From assembly GCA_019914995.1 (NCBI GenBank), contig CM034138.1:1426001-1490000 (forward strand): a DNA stretch of 64,000 nucleotides, read 5' to 3'. The translations under genes and the position numbers were made by a program. Of this stretch, positions 13,231-24,885 are shown piece after piece; position 1 is the first letter of the stretch; each line of letters begins with the position of its first letter. This DNA is from Acanthochlamys bracteata (taxonomy: Eukaryota > Streptophyta > Magnoliopsida > Pandanales > Velloziaceae). The notes under the pieces are model-generated. The model did not search any database and was not told where the DNA came from. It saw only the letters and a list, made by a program, of their open reading frames with translations.

Positions 13231-16200
13231 ATGGCGAGCAAGCCAGGAAATCTCCCCGCATCACTCGTCTCCAATCTCCAGAATGTTCTTTCTGCTCGCA
13301 ACGCTACCGGTGGTGGACCAGAGAAAACGGTCGAACCGAATCCTAGCTCGACACTAGAAGAGGAATCTCGACCTGCCACGTCAGTAAATTCCGGCGAGCT
13401 TAGTGAGTCGAAGCCTGTTGTTTTGGTCACTAATGGAGATGGGATTGGTTCTCCTGGGTTGACGTTCCTCGTTGATGCGCTTGTTCGTGAAGGGAAATAC
13501 GATGTTCACGTCTGTGCTCCTGAATCGTGAGTTGTCCTTCATTTTCGAATATTAGAAAATTAGATTGTTTCGGTCCGGGATTTGTTATCAGTTTTTTGAA
13601 ATTTTCTTACATAGTCTTCTCCATCATGTAAAAATTTGAATTATTTTTATTTATTTTTCTTAAGTCCAGCTGAATTTCTGAAGGGCAGTATGCTACCCGA
13701 ATGATGAGCTATTGCAGATATTGTTATTTGGCCCTCTTTGTATGTCGTTATGGCTTGTTTGTAGTTGTTCTTAATCTTGGAAAAAAAATTGCTTCATTCC
13801 ACTATGCTTGTTTTATTATAATTCGTTTTCTATGACTAGAATGGAGGATTTGCTTCTGCTTTTTTCTTTGCAGTCTTTCTAGAGGCTTAGGTTTCATTTT
13901 TGGTTTGTTCATAGAATTCTTGATTCGTGCATATTAACACACATCCGGTAATTGTAGTGAATGCTGTTATCTTCAGGTCAGTTTTATAATTAATATAAGT
14001 TTGATCTGAATGTGGTGTGTATTAATTGTTTCATGTTTTTGTTTTTTGAAGGGATAAATCCGCCTCTGGGCATTCAATGACTGTTGATGAGACCCTTGCC
14101 GTCAGCTCTGTCAATATCAATGGTGCAACTGCATTCGAAGTGTCTGGTTAGTGTACCTGCTTGCATTGTTATGTACCGAGTAATTTGTGCCAACTTCTAT
14201 TGTGTCAAATCACGACCCTTGATATTAGATATTAATGTACATGCAAATTTGTTTTTTCTCCCTAAAGTAGTGTATCATTTCACATACTTGCATGTATAAC
14301 TCGTTAAGATTTGTTAAAGTGTGTGTGTTTTACAGGAACTCCTGCGGATTGTGTCTCATTGGCCTTGTCAGGTGCATTGTTTTCCTGGTCCAAGCCGACA
14401 TTGGTATGTCTCTCTTAAAAGTGTCACGAATTATTATCTTTTTGACAGGATGATTAGTTAGATAGAAGCTTACTATATGCCTATGCAGGTCCTAAGTGGA
14501 ATCAACAAAGGTTCTAGCTGTAGTCATCACATGTAAGTGTAGAGCATGTTTCAGTTCTTTTTTTTTTCTAATGCTATTTCCTTGTACTATTTAGTAAAAG
14601 CATAAAGCTGCCCCAAATTGTACTATTTGGTAAATGAATACAGTCACATCTTTGTAGTGACTGATGTGGCTGATTTTAGTAACTTGTTGCTCCGATGTCT
14701 TGATTGTAAATTACGGAAAGTGAGAAAACTACGAGTCTGGCATTGTAGCTTTCGAAGTCAAGTTTCTATCAGCATAAGGCATATGAATTATTTCCACTTT
14801 CTTGGTATTTTGATGTGGTCGTAATATTTATATTATGATTATTCTTATTTGGAATCATCAAAAGTCTTGTCTCACTCCACTCTGCATCTTTTGGCACTAT
14901 ATTGGAAAATCAATGCAGTTTTTATTCTGGTGCTGCTGCTGGAGCTAGAGAGGCATTATTATCTGGGGTTCCTTCGCTATCGATTTCATTGAATTGGTAA
15001 TAGAAGTCTCTTCCCAAGAACATTCTTATGCGTCTGAACTACTATATCGTAATTTTATAACATAATATTTTGCTTAATTAGGAAGAACGATGAAAGTCAC
15101 GAGACTGATTTCAAGGATGCAGTCATTGCTTGCTTGCCACTGATTCATGCAGCCATTGGGGATATTGAGAAAGGGCTCTTCCCAACAAGTTGCTTTCTGA
15201 ACATAGAAATTCCTTCATCTCCTTTGAAGAATAAGGTTCTTACTTGAACATGACTTTACTGTTTGCATAAACATCTGACTATCTGAGTGCCATTAATATT
15301 GTTATTTTGGCCTTTATTTTTCTATTATTTGACGTCCTTGTTTTTCTAAATAATGTGCTACTGGTGCTGCATTTCTGTTCTCTTCATACTGCATGTTCTT
15401 TTTCTGACAGCTGATAAAGATGTTTTTTGTAAACAAGCTTGCGGATAAGTTTATTGTTTCTGAACATAGAAATTCTTTCATCTTGTTTGAAGAATAAGTA
15501 TCTTACTTGAACCAGATTTTGCTATTTGGAATAAACATCCGAATGCCATTTATTTTGTCATTCGGCCTTATTGTTTTAATTATTTGACCGTTCTTGCTTT
15601 TCTAAGTAGTATGCTGTTGCTGTTTGTTTTTCTTCATATCTTCATATTTCTTTTTCTGCATATCCGATAAAGATGTTTCGCGAACAAGCTCAATTATGTT
15701 TCTTGGATCTGCATTTCAGATGAGTCATAAGTGTTTCTTTGTCAAGCTAGCTCAATACTCAACAAATTAATGACTTCCCACGATGCAATTCAGGGTAGAA
15801 ACTTTTTTCTGAAGCAATCTAGGGAATCATGCTCTCTTATTTGCAATCGTGATTATTATAGTCACCACTTACAGCTTGATGTTATACAATCCATACATCC
15901 CACCTGGTAGTGTCATAATATATCAAGTTTTGCAGCTTTTGCTTCTGTATGCATGTCATTAGTTATTGTTCTCATTGTAATGCCTTAGTCTTTGATTGAA
16001 ATTTCATTTGCACATGACATGGTCTTTGGTTGTGGATTCATCTAGTGTTCCTGGTAAACTTTTAAACAGGGGTTTAAGGTGACAAGGCAAAGTTTGTGGA
16101 GGCCTTCTCCTAGCTGGCAAGCCGTGACAGGAAACAAGTACGCTTCCAGTAGCCAGTACATGTCCAGGAATCAAAGTCTTGGTATTCAACTGGCACAACT

Positions 16201-17603
16201 CAGCAGAGATGCATCTGCAGCAGTCCGTACCCTGTATCCTGTTAATTCCATTTGAGTTAAAATAAGTTCTCGAAGTATTTAATTTCTGTTTATACTTGAA
16301 CTTCAGGGTGCAGCTCGTCGCCTCGCGACTCAAAGGAAAAATATTGAGATAGTTGAGTCTGTGGCAGCAGAAAAACCAGAGACTCATGAATCAGTAAAGA
16401 AGTATTTCCGCTTGGAGGTAGGACTAGTTGCATTGATTGTAAATTACCTATCTTCTTATTTTGTTTCTTGGGGTATTCTGTTCTGTTGTCAGACGCGTAT
16501 AGTGTTTGCCTTCACCATCCTGCTATTATCTAGCCAAGCATGAAACAAGAAATGGGAAAGAGAGATACAAAAGAAATAAGCTTTTGAAGAAGTTTTTAAA
16601 AAAAAGTATGTGATTGAAAATGTTCACAGTGAGGCCCTTTTTTTTATGTTAATTGATTGTGGTTACTAGGAAATATGTAACTTATCAAAGCAGCTCTACT
16701 ATTCTATATGTATTTCACTCCCAGATAGATAAGAAAAGCATAAACGCATTGAAGTAAGTTGCATTACTTCTGGTTTGGGCTCCTTCGGTGTTGAATCCCC
16801 CGAACAACCCTGATATCTATTCCGGTAGTCCATAGTCAAACTGTACAAATGCCATAAAAAATTTTTCTTTCTAAAGTTATTTAGGATTATCATGGCTAGA
16901 AAATGGTTTGGGTGGATTTCTGTTCTTTGTAAGTATCTGCCTTTTTTGAAAATGATAGGCAAGCCAAAATGAACCTCAACTTATGTGCCCAAAAGTTGAT
17001 TGAAAATTTAAGGGATCAAATATGTCTAGAATAAGCTTAGAAACTTTCTGGGTTTATGTTTGCTTGAATGGAATGACCTTATTGAAGTAAGCAGATTGGT
17101 ATGCACACAAAATCCTATTGCTTTTGGATACCACTTGGCTCTTGGTATCTACTATTTTAATTTCCCTTTTTCATAGTTATAGCTTGAGATAATTCCTACA
17201 CTGAAACATCAAAAGCGAAATAGTTCAAGGTTGCTTGAGCCTGTGTGTTGCCCTAGTTTTTTACTTATTCAGCATCTATATCTTTTAACTACATCGTTAA
17301 GGTTACAAGCAAGCTAGACCTTAGAAATATTTCTATCTGAACGCAGTTTCTGGATAAGGAACAAGGTGATATGGACGATGAGCTTGATTTCAGAGCTCTT
17401 GAGAATGGATATGTGAGTTTAGCCTCGTGAGCTGTTCTTTCAGCATATCCTCTTTTGCACCTCATCATAACTACTCGCTTTCTGGAATTTTACAGATAGC
17501 TGTAACTCCTGTGCATTCGCGTTTGCAAGTCGATCCTGAGATCCAAGCCTCTACATCCAATTGGCTTGCGTCTGCACTTGGGAATAGTGAAGAAACTTCA
17601 TGA
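13231..17603 (+). CDS. SurE-like 5'-nucleotidase / acid phosphatase
   Basis: Ten exons: 13231-13526, 14052-14146, 14336-14403, 14489-14532, 14919-14996, 15082-15235, 16070-16222, 16307-16417, 17347-17412 and 17496-17603. All are in phase, giving about 390 aa. The SurE domain starts with VVLVTNGDGIGSPGL, the plant version of the bacterial NDDG metal site, where the first Asp is Gly. It continues with DKSASGHSMT (the Ser metal ligand) and SGINKGSSCSHHIFYSG (Asn ligand), then the FKVTRQSLWRP strand and a C-terminal AVTPVHSRLQ strand. Bacterial SurE is a divalent-metal nucleotidase and phosphatase; plant substrates are not settled. About 55 N-terminal residues are low-complexity without a clear targeting signal. 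Glycine replaces a commonly seen Asp in NGDGIDS. Intron 6 contains a decayed tandem duplicate of the end of exon 6. Confidence 0.92.
15194..15690 (+). repeat. Tandem duplication across the SurE exon 6/intron 6 junction
   Basis: Copy 1 (15194-15440) and copy 2 (15457-15690) are colinear and clearly similar, from the exon word TTTCTGAACATAGAAATT through intronic ACTTGAAC...AATAAACATC to GATAAAGATGTTT...AACAAGCT. Copy 1 includes the last 42 bases of exon 6 and its donor AAG/GTTCTT. Copy 2 reads AAG/TATCTT and has lost the donor. Many substitutions separate the copies, so the event is not recent. Confidence 0.85.
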
Positions 17604-18499
17604 AGACCATTATAATGTTTCCCCATTCACTCTCAAAGTTCAAGTTCTGATTAACTTCAGCTGCGATCCTTTCACTCACATATTTTTATGTACAATGTAA
17701 TTTATCGATTCCTTCCATATTCAGTTCGTTTTTAATGAGCTGTGCAAGGTCTGAGTTTGGCTTCTGTTTGTGACTAGGGCTTTGGTTTTGACTAGAGGTT
17801 GTTTGGTAGAGGTGATTTGTGTAGATAGGTTTGTCTAACATTGTATCTTGATCTCGGTTTTTTAAGCTACCTTTGCTTTTCGTTTTTGTTTCTTAAACAA
17901 AATATTTAATGCAAAAGGTTCGACTTGGTTCTTCAACTTCCTCAGTTATTTCAGCAATTTCTTGAATTATGTTGTCTCATTAGTATCTGAATCGCTATTA
18001 CTTTAATGTTGTTGCTATAATAATTAACTTCCAAACTCTTTGCAACGTACTAGCTGTCACTTATTTGCTATGCAAGCATTCATTCTCCAGACGCTGGCAA
18101 GTTGCTAAACAAAAAACAAAAATGTTGCTAAAACCTGATTTAGCTTTATATTTAAATTTAAACATTGTCATAAACCAAATTAAATATAAATATAGATAAC
18201 CAATGTAGTTGTGTATACAACTAAATTATAATAAATTTGGATAAAATTAGATAACGCGTGCTGCCCTCATTTTCAAAAATTTTGTACTTTTTAATTTTAT
18301 AAACTATTTAAAAATTTTTATAGAAAATATAAAATAAAATTTAGAATAAAGAATAATAAAAAATTACTTTAAAACATCATCCAGTAAATTCATAATTGTG
18401 GCAGATGATAACGACTGAACTACATAATATACATAAATGCAGTACGTAGCCTGTCGTTCAACCTTGTAGAAATTAATAATCAGGAAAAAGCACAGCACA
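17604..18499. other. Intergenic gap before the Harbinger element
   Basis: SurE 3' UTR for roughly 250 bp, then AT-rich sequence. No open frame or known element is recognised. Confidence 0.5.
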
Positions 18500-18689
18500 G
18501 TATTATATGCGTTTGACAACAAACGCTTTAAGCTGCTTACAGCAGTTTTTAAAAGCCAAAATTAAAAAGCACCGATTCGGTGCTTTCCAAATAAAGCCGC
18601 ACACGGCTTTTCGCTTCGGGTACCTGAAATGACTACTTTATCCATAATAGTTTTAGAAAATTACAAACTAATATATATTTTCTACCGCG

Positions 18690-18910
18690 TGCCCTAATCC
18701 CTAATTTTTTCATTTCTTCCGCTGCCTCCTCCCTCCCGAGCTCCTGATCGCTTCGCTGCCTCCTCCTCCCGATCGGTTCTTCCGATCTCTCCGTCTCCAA
18801 TGCCGATCAATTTTTCGTCCAATCTCTCCGTCCCTGTAGATCGTTTCCATTCCGATCTCCGTCTCTGTCGGATTTTATTTCGAAGGCGACGAAATTGAAG
18901 CGCGGTTGAG
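18690..18910 (+). promoter_or_regulatory. Probable 5' leader exon of the Harbinger element
   Basis: A pyrimidine-rich, relatively GC-rich stretch (CTCCTCCCGATCGG, CTCTCCGTCTCC) differs sharply from the surrounding AT-rich DNA. It ends at a donor-like GAG/GTATTT at 18910/18911. The only plausible acceptor directly before ORF1 is TTTAG at 21383, so the repeat block would lie in a 5' intron. Inferred from composition and splice signals. Confidence 0.45.
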
Positions 18911-19589
18911 GTATTTTTTTTTATATTTAGATTTAATTATTTGGTTGCTTATTTGTGCGTTGATTTTGTGTAGATTAATTTTTTTTTGTTGATTTTGTTG
19001 GTGTGGATGGACGGCCGAAGAGATGCGATTTTTAATTTTTGTTTACTGTGTTAGTGACTGTGATATTTATGTGTTAGTGTATATAATTAGTGACTGTGAT
19101 CGTTATTTATGTTTATTTTTCGTTGCGTTGATTTTTTTTGACAAAGTCTATTGATTTATTCATTCCATAAATTTTTTTTCTTCTTTGTTTGCTTCCGAAT
19201 CGATCAAAATGTGAATAAATTATAGTTTTCTTTCTTCAATCGATTGCTTATAAGGATTTTTGAAAGATCGTTGGTGCAGTTGTCTCTGTGCAGGTATTAA
19301 AAATTAATTCGGATCTTTGCATAACTAAATATGTTAAAATTTTGACATGAATTAAGAATAATTGATCATTTTAAAGATTTTATGGTTATTTTCTGTTAAA
19401 AGAGTTGCTTGGTGAAGTTGTTTGTAAATTTTAGATTTACTTGTAGTTTTAAAACTGTGTGTGTATTGTTGTATGTATGTTTGAACTTATCGCTGTTTAT
19501 TTTTTTACTCAGTTTTGGCATTTTGGTTGCTGATAGAATTGTTTGGTGCTTGTTTGGCCCTTTGATGAATTTTTTTGAGGATTTTTTGT

Positions 19590-21380
19590 ATCATTCTTTT
19601 CTTTTATTACCTTTTTTGACCCTTTTGGACGGCATGGCAGGGATCTTTTCTTTAAATGAGATGTTTGGCTAGCTTGATGGTTATTGATAATATGATAATA
19701 AACTAGATGCTACACTTATCTTAACCAAATATATATGGTTGCTGCCTATACTTACCCTAACTGGTCCAATGATGAATTTTGAGGGATTGTTAGTTATTCT
19801 TACTGACAATTAATGATTTTTGAGGTATATTTGCCTATGCTTGTCCTTGCTGGTGCTTTGATGATTTTTGAGGGATTGTTGGCTATCGTTGCTGGTTTGG
19901 CTTTAATTTTTGAAGTGGTGTTGTCTATAAACACCCTAGCTGGCCTAATGATGAATTTGAGAGATTGTTGGTTATCCTTACAGGCAATTAATGAATTCTG
20001 AAGTATATTTGCCTATGTTTGTCCTTGCTGGCCTGTTTATGATTTTTGAGGGATTGTTGGCTATCCTTTATTGGCAAGTAATGAATAATGATGTATAGCT
20101 GTCCTATCTGGATTTTTGAGGGATTGTTGCCTAACCTTACTGCCCCTATGATGATTTCTGAGGGTTTGTTGTCTTATAAAATACTCAAATGAGATATTTG
20201 GTTGCCTTATTACCTTGCAGCCCCTTTTGGACAGCATGGCAGGGATCTTTTTTTTAAATGAGATGTTTGGCTAGCTTGATGGTTATTGATAACATGATAA
20301 TAAACTAGATGCTACACTTATCTTAACCAAATATGTATGGTTGCTGCCTATACTTACCCTAACTAGCCCAATGATGAATTTTGAGGGATTGTTAGTTATT
20401 CTTACTGGCAATTAATAATTTTTGAGGTATATATATTTGCCTATGCTTGTCCTTCTTTGGTGCTTTGATGATGTTTGAGGATTGTTGGCTATGCTTCTTT
20501 GGTTTGGATTAGTTTTGGAAGTGGTGTTGCATATAAACACCCCATCGCCCTATGATGAATTTTGAAGAAATCGTTGGCTATTCTTCTTTGGCAAGTAATG
20601 AATCTTGATGTATATTTTCTTTGTGCTTGCCCTACAGCCCTATCTGTATTGTTGAGGATTCTTTGCTAATCTTGCTTCTCCTATGATGATTTTACGAGGG
20701 TTTGTTGTCTTATACATTGCTAAAATAAGATGTTTGATTGCCTTATAATCTTGCAGCCCCTTTTGGATGGCATGGCAAGAATTGTTAGTTTGAATGAGAT
20801 GTTTGGCTAGCTTGATAGTTAATAATATCATGATAGTGGAATGGATGCTACACTTACTTTTGAAGGGATTTTTGCCTTATACAACTCTCAACTAAGATGC
20901 TATCCTTGCTGGCCCTTGTTTTGAGTTGTTGTGGTGGTGCTGCCCAGGCTCTCTTGCTGTCCTATGATGTCATTTGAGGATTTTTTTGCCTGTTGGTGCT
21001 ACCTTGCTGCCCTATGATGAATTTTGAGGGTTTATTGGTTATTCTTATTGGCAATTAATAAATTTTGGGTATGCTTGTTCTTACTGGGCTATATGATAAT
21101 TTTGAGGGATTGTTGGCTATCCCCATATGATGATGTGAGGTATATTTGCCTTACATGCTACCTTGTTGGCCTGTTATTTAAGTTAGTGTGTTGGTGTTGC
21201 CTATACTTTCTTACTGCCCTATGATGATGTTTGAGGGATTTATTTTCATACAATGCTCAATGAGATGCTTCTTTGCTGCCCTATGATGATGTTTGAGGGA
21301 TGTTTGCTTTATATAATGCTCAAATGAGATGCTTTCTTGCTGCCCTATGATGATGTTTGAGGAATTTATTTTCATATGTT
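19590..21380 (+). repeat. Degenerate repeat block inside the Harbinger element
   Basis: About 17 copies of a core like CCTATGATGATTTTTGAGGG followed by ATTGTTGGCTAT recur every 60-100 bp. A larger unit of about 600 bp is also repeated: the stretch from CCTTTTGGACGGCATGGCAGG (near 19615) is repeated from about 20222, and a shorter third copy starts near 20756. No long open frame runs through it. The last copies (21220-21380) are the most regular, at about 65 bp. Confidence 0.8.
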
Positions 21381-21383
21381 TAG

Positions 21384-22388
21384 ATGGAATCCTCAAAATC
21401 ACGTTGAGCAAGAAAGGTGAATCCGATTAGGTGGACAGATGCTATCCACGTTAAGTTTATTGAATATTGTGAACAAGAAATATCTAAGGGGAATAGGCCA
21501 GGAACATATTTTAATGTGCAAGGGTGGGCAAATATCAAAAAATCATTTGAAGAATTTTATGGCCAGGAGGTTAACCGGAAACAATTAAAAAATCATTGGG
21601 ATGGTATGAAGAGTGATTACAATAATTATAAATCGTTGGTTCGTAGAGAGTCTGGTTTGGGATGGGATTATACTCGCAATACAATCGCTGCAGATAAGGA
21701 TTGGTGGGAAGAAAAAATTAAGGTATTTTTATCTAATCGTAAAAAATATGTTATTATTATTAAACTAATTTTTTAAATTAATGAACTCTTTTTTTTTTTA
21801 GGCATACCCTAAGTTTAAAAAATTTAAGGGTAAAGATTTATCTATATACCGCGATCGGTACTCGGTGTTATTTGATGATCTTGTTGCCAATGGTTCGTGG
21901 GCAGGCACCATCACAAGTTCAACAGAGATCGCATCTTCAAACCCATCGGTTTTGGAAGGGAATGGAGATAGCGACGGCGTCGAGGCAATGAAGAACCTCC
22001 ACCTGCGTTTCAGGTTCCCTTTCCTATCATTACTGATAATGATCTCTTTTCACAGTCCTTTTCTATATCTCAAAATTCTTTAAGATCAGGAAGTAATGGT
22101 AGGAAGCGAAAGAGTTTCGGATCATCTGGAAAGGAGCATATTGGTGATATGACAGAGATAATGCGTCAAAGACATGCAATGACGTTATCGATACCAACCA
22201 TCCGTCAATGTTTGGCGATATTGGACAGTATTTCGGAGATAGAAGCCGGTAGCCCCCTAGCCTATTATGCAGCATGTGTTTTGACTAAGAAAGAAAATCG
22301 TGAAGTCTTCATGAGTTATCCTAGCGCTGCAGCTCGCTATAGTTGGCTGATATTTCACTTTAACTATTTTGGACCGGGAAAATCTTAA
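21384..22388 (+). pseudogene. Harbinger ORF1, Myb/SANT-like DNA-binding protein
   Basis: Exon 1 is 21384-21722 and exon 2 is 21802-22388. The N-terminal Myb/SANT-like domain (IRWTDAIHVKFIEYCEQE... WANIKKSFEEFYG... KQLKNHWDGMK) is that of PIF/Harbinger ORF1 and host L10-interacting MYB-domain proteins. In such elements ORF1 and the transposase act together to bind the ends. The ATG at 21384 is followed by TGA as codon 8, most simply an old CGA. One indel near 21985 shifts the frame; after it, homologous sequence continues (SNGRKRKSFGSS... AYYAACVLTKKENREVF) to TAA at 22388. A GTG at 21417 is in frame after the TGA. Confidence 0.8.
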
Positions 22389-22886
22389 ACTAGTTATTGT
22401 ATGTTGTAATTTGAACATTGTCGAACATTAGTAGGCTATTAGTATTATAAAATTAGTATGTTGTAAACATTATTAGAATATTGTTATGATTGTAAAATGA
22501 TATTATTATATGATATTGGTGGTTTTTATTGTATGTTGTTATGGTTATTATGTAGTATTATTGTGAATATTATTGGAATATTATTATTGTGTTAATATGA
22601 TGTTTGTTAAATAATAATATTGTAAATATTTTTGGAATAATTTTGTGGTGGGTATATGATGTTGTTATGTTATTACTGTGATTTAGTTGAACGTTTAAAA
22701 TATTGTTTTGATAATATTATGTTAGTATATTGTATCATGGTGGTAGTATATAATTTGTTCAAAATTATATTATTAGAAAAAAATTTGATATCAATTATAA
22801 TATTATTGTTTTTTAGAACTGTGAGTTTATACGTATATTTTTAGTTAATATTGTCATTTAAAATTAATTTTTATATTTGCAGTTAA
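22389..22886 (+). other. Spacer between ORF1 and ORF2 of the Harbinger element
   Basis: Very T/A-rich 0.5 kb spacer with TATTATTG-like words. No coding signal. Confidence 0.5.
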
Positions 22887-24192
22887 ATGGATCCGTGGGC
22901 TAGTGATAGTGAGGAAAATGATAGTGAAGAGGAATGGACAGACTTATGTGAACAAGCAAATTATGCAGCAATTCAGTACTACAATCGACATTTAAGTAAA
23001 CGTCCGTGTCGTACATCTATACGCACGGGTAACGTTTTCATAATTGAGATACTGCAAGGAAACGAAGTTCGTTGCTATCAAAATTTTCGATTGAAGGTAC
23101 CTATTTTTTTACAACTATGTGATGAGTTGACAAGGTTGTACGACTTAGATGCAACACGTGGAATGTCTGTTCATGAAAAAGTTGCTATTTTTTCGGGAAC
23201 GCGTGTGCACATGGTCTAGGAAATAGAGTAAATCAGGAAATTTTTAGTCATTCGGGTGAGACGATTCATCGGCATTTTCATAGAGTGCTTCAGGCTGTGC
23301 TGAGATTGGCTGCAAATATTATAAAGCCTCATGATAGATATAACGAGGGAGAAGCATTTCATAAACCACAGAATGCACGTTATCTTCCATGATTTAAAGT
23401 AAGTGATCAAGTCGAATTTCGGCACTTAGATTGTTATAATAGATAAGTTGAATTTTTTATTTTAATCTTAAATTTTGAACACAGGATTGTATTGGAGCTA
23501 TCGATGGAACACATATCAAAGCAACTATACGGCCAGAAGATGTAACACCTTACATTGGACGTAAAGGGTATGCTACTCAAAATATATTGGCGGTATGTGA
23601 TTTTAATATGTGTTTTACATTTGCATGGGCCGGATGGGAAGGGTCAGCTCATGATTCACGCATACTGAACGAAGCATTACGCAGGCCTGATTTGAGATTT
23701 TCTCATCCTCGTGGAGATAAATATTATTTAGTGGATGCAGGATATAAACATACCTATAGATATATGGGTTCTTATAAAGGCCGGGATGTAAGATATCATC
23801 TGGAGGACTTTCGTCCTGCAAATACACCACAAATGTGGGCGCCTAGAGGGAGAAAAGAAAAGTTTAACTTTCTACATTCTTCATGCAGGACTATAATTGA
23901 ACGTACATTTGGCGTATGGAAGACGCGCTTTGCAATTTTAAGAGATATGCCGCTATACTCAATAGAGGTACAACGTAATATTATTATTACGACAATGGCG
24001 ATACATAACTATATCAGGATTAAAGGAGCAGATGAAGCATTTACAGATGCTGAGCGTGAAACTTATCTACCGTCAGCATTTGAAGCATCTTCTAATACAT
24101 CAAACGTTCCACCCGAAGATGAATCCGATCGTAGTGATAGGTGGGATACATATCGTGATGCAATTGCAAATGAAATATATAGTCATTTATGA
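22887..24192 (+). pseudogene. Harbinger DDE transposase (HARBI1-like, DDE_Tnp_4)
   Basis: Exon 1 (22887-23398) encodes the N-terminal part (MDPWASDSEENDSEEEW; helix-turn-helix region LTRLYDLDATRGMSVHEKVAIF; QEIFSHSGETIHRHFHRVL). Exon 2 (23485-24192) encodes the catalytic part. The DDE residues are all present: Asp in CIGAIDGTHI, Asp in GSAHDSRIL and Glu in IIERTFGVWK; MAIHNYIR follows. Exon 1 has one indel near 23187, after which the homologous frame resumes, and a TGA at 23390-23392 where relatives have Trp, just before the intron. Exon 2 is fully open for 236 codons. The length fits a complete plant PIF transposase of about 400 aa. Confidence 0.9.
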
Positions 24193-24885
24193 ATGTTGTG
24201 TTTCTGTTTGAACTTATGATTGTATTTTATTTTGTTACAATATGTATGACCGTATAATATTTATATTAAGGTTTATAACAATTGACTTTATTAGTTATTT
24301 AATATTTATTTAATATTTTTATATTATAAAAATAAAAAAGTTAAATTTATACAGATTTAAATAAATATCAAAATTATTTATTAATTTATCATAATAATAC
24401 TAAATTTACAAAATAATATAAATTTTTTTTAATAACTATTAAATATATTTTTCAAATTTAATATTATAATAATTATTATATAATTAATATTATTCAATTT
24501 AATTATTGATTGATATTAATAATATAATTTGTTAATAAGTTTATAAATATTGATATAAATAATTATTTATATAATTTTTACATAATAAATTTATTAAATT
24601 TTAAAAAAATAAATAATATATAAAAAATAATTAAAAATTTCATAATATATCAATTATTATATAGTTAGGGGCATTTCAGTTATTATATATCACATATAAA
24701 AATAAGCTTAAGGTTAGCCAAACACTTCATTCAGCATTCAAAAGCACGATACAGTAAAAATTTATCCAAACACTTTTCAGCATAAAACTGCTTTTACAAC
24801 AAAAATTGTACAGCCGCTTACAGCACTCTAAAACAACCTTACTTCAAAAGCACAAAAGCTTCAGCACATCCAAACAGGTGCCGTA

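Larger units (their letters stand above)
18503..24882 (+). mobile_element. PIF/Harbinger DNA transposon, about 6.4 kb
   Basis: Order: degraded left end, 5' leader (about 18690-18910), repeat block (19590-21380), Myb/SANT-like ORF1, DDE transposase ORF2, right end. The right end, read inward, begins GGCACCTGTTTGGATGTGCT. The left end has TATGCGTTTGACAAC at the corresponding place, and both subterminal parts share a CTGAAATGxCxxxxT motif. The trinucleotide GTA flanks both proposed boundaries (18500-18502, 24883-24885), but the outermost six bases of the two ends do not match. The boundaries are therefore good to about 10 bp, and the target duplication is tentative because Harbinger usually uses TWA. 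Each ORF carries one indel and one premature TGA, so the copy is old-young intermediate and probably inactive. Confidence 0.85.
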
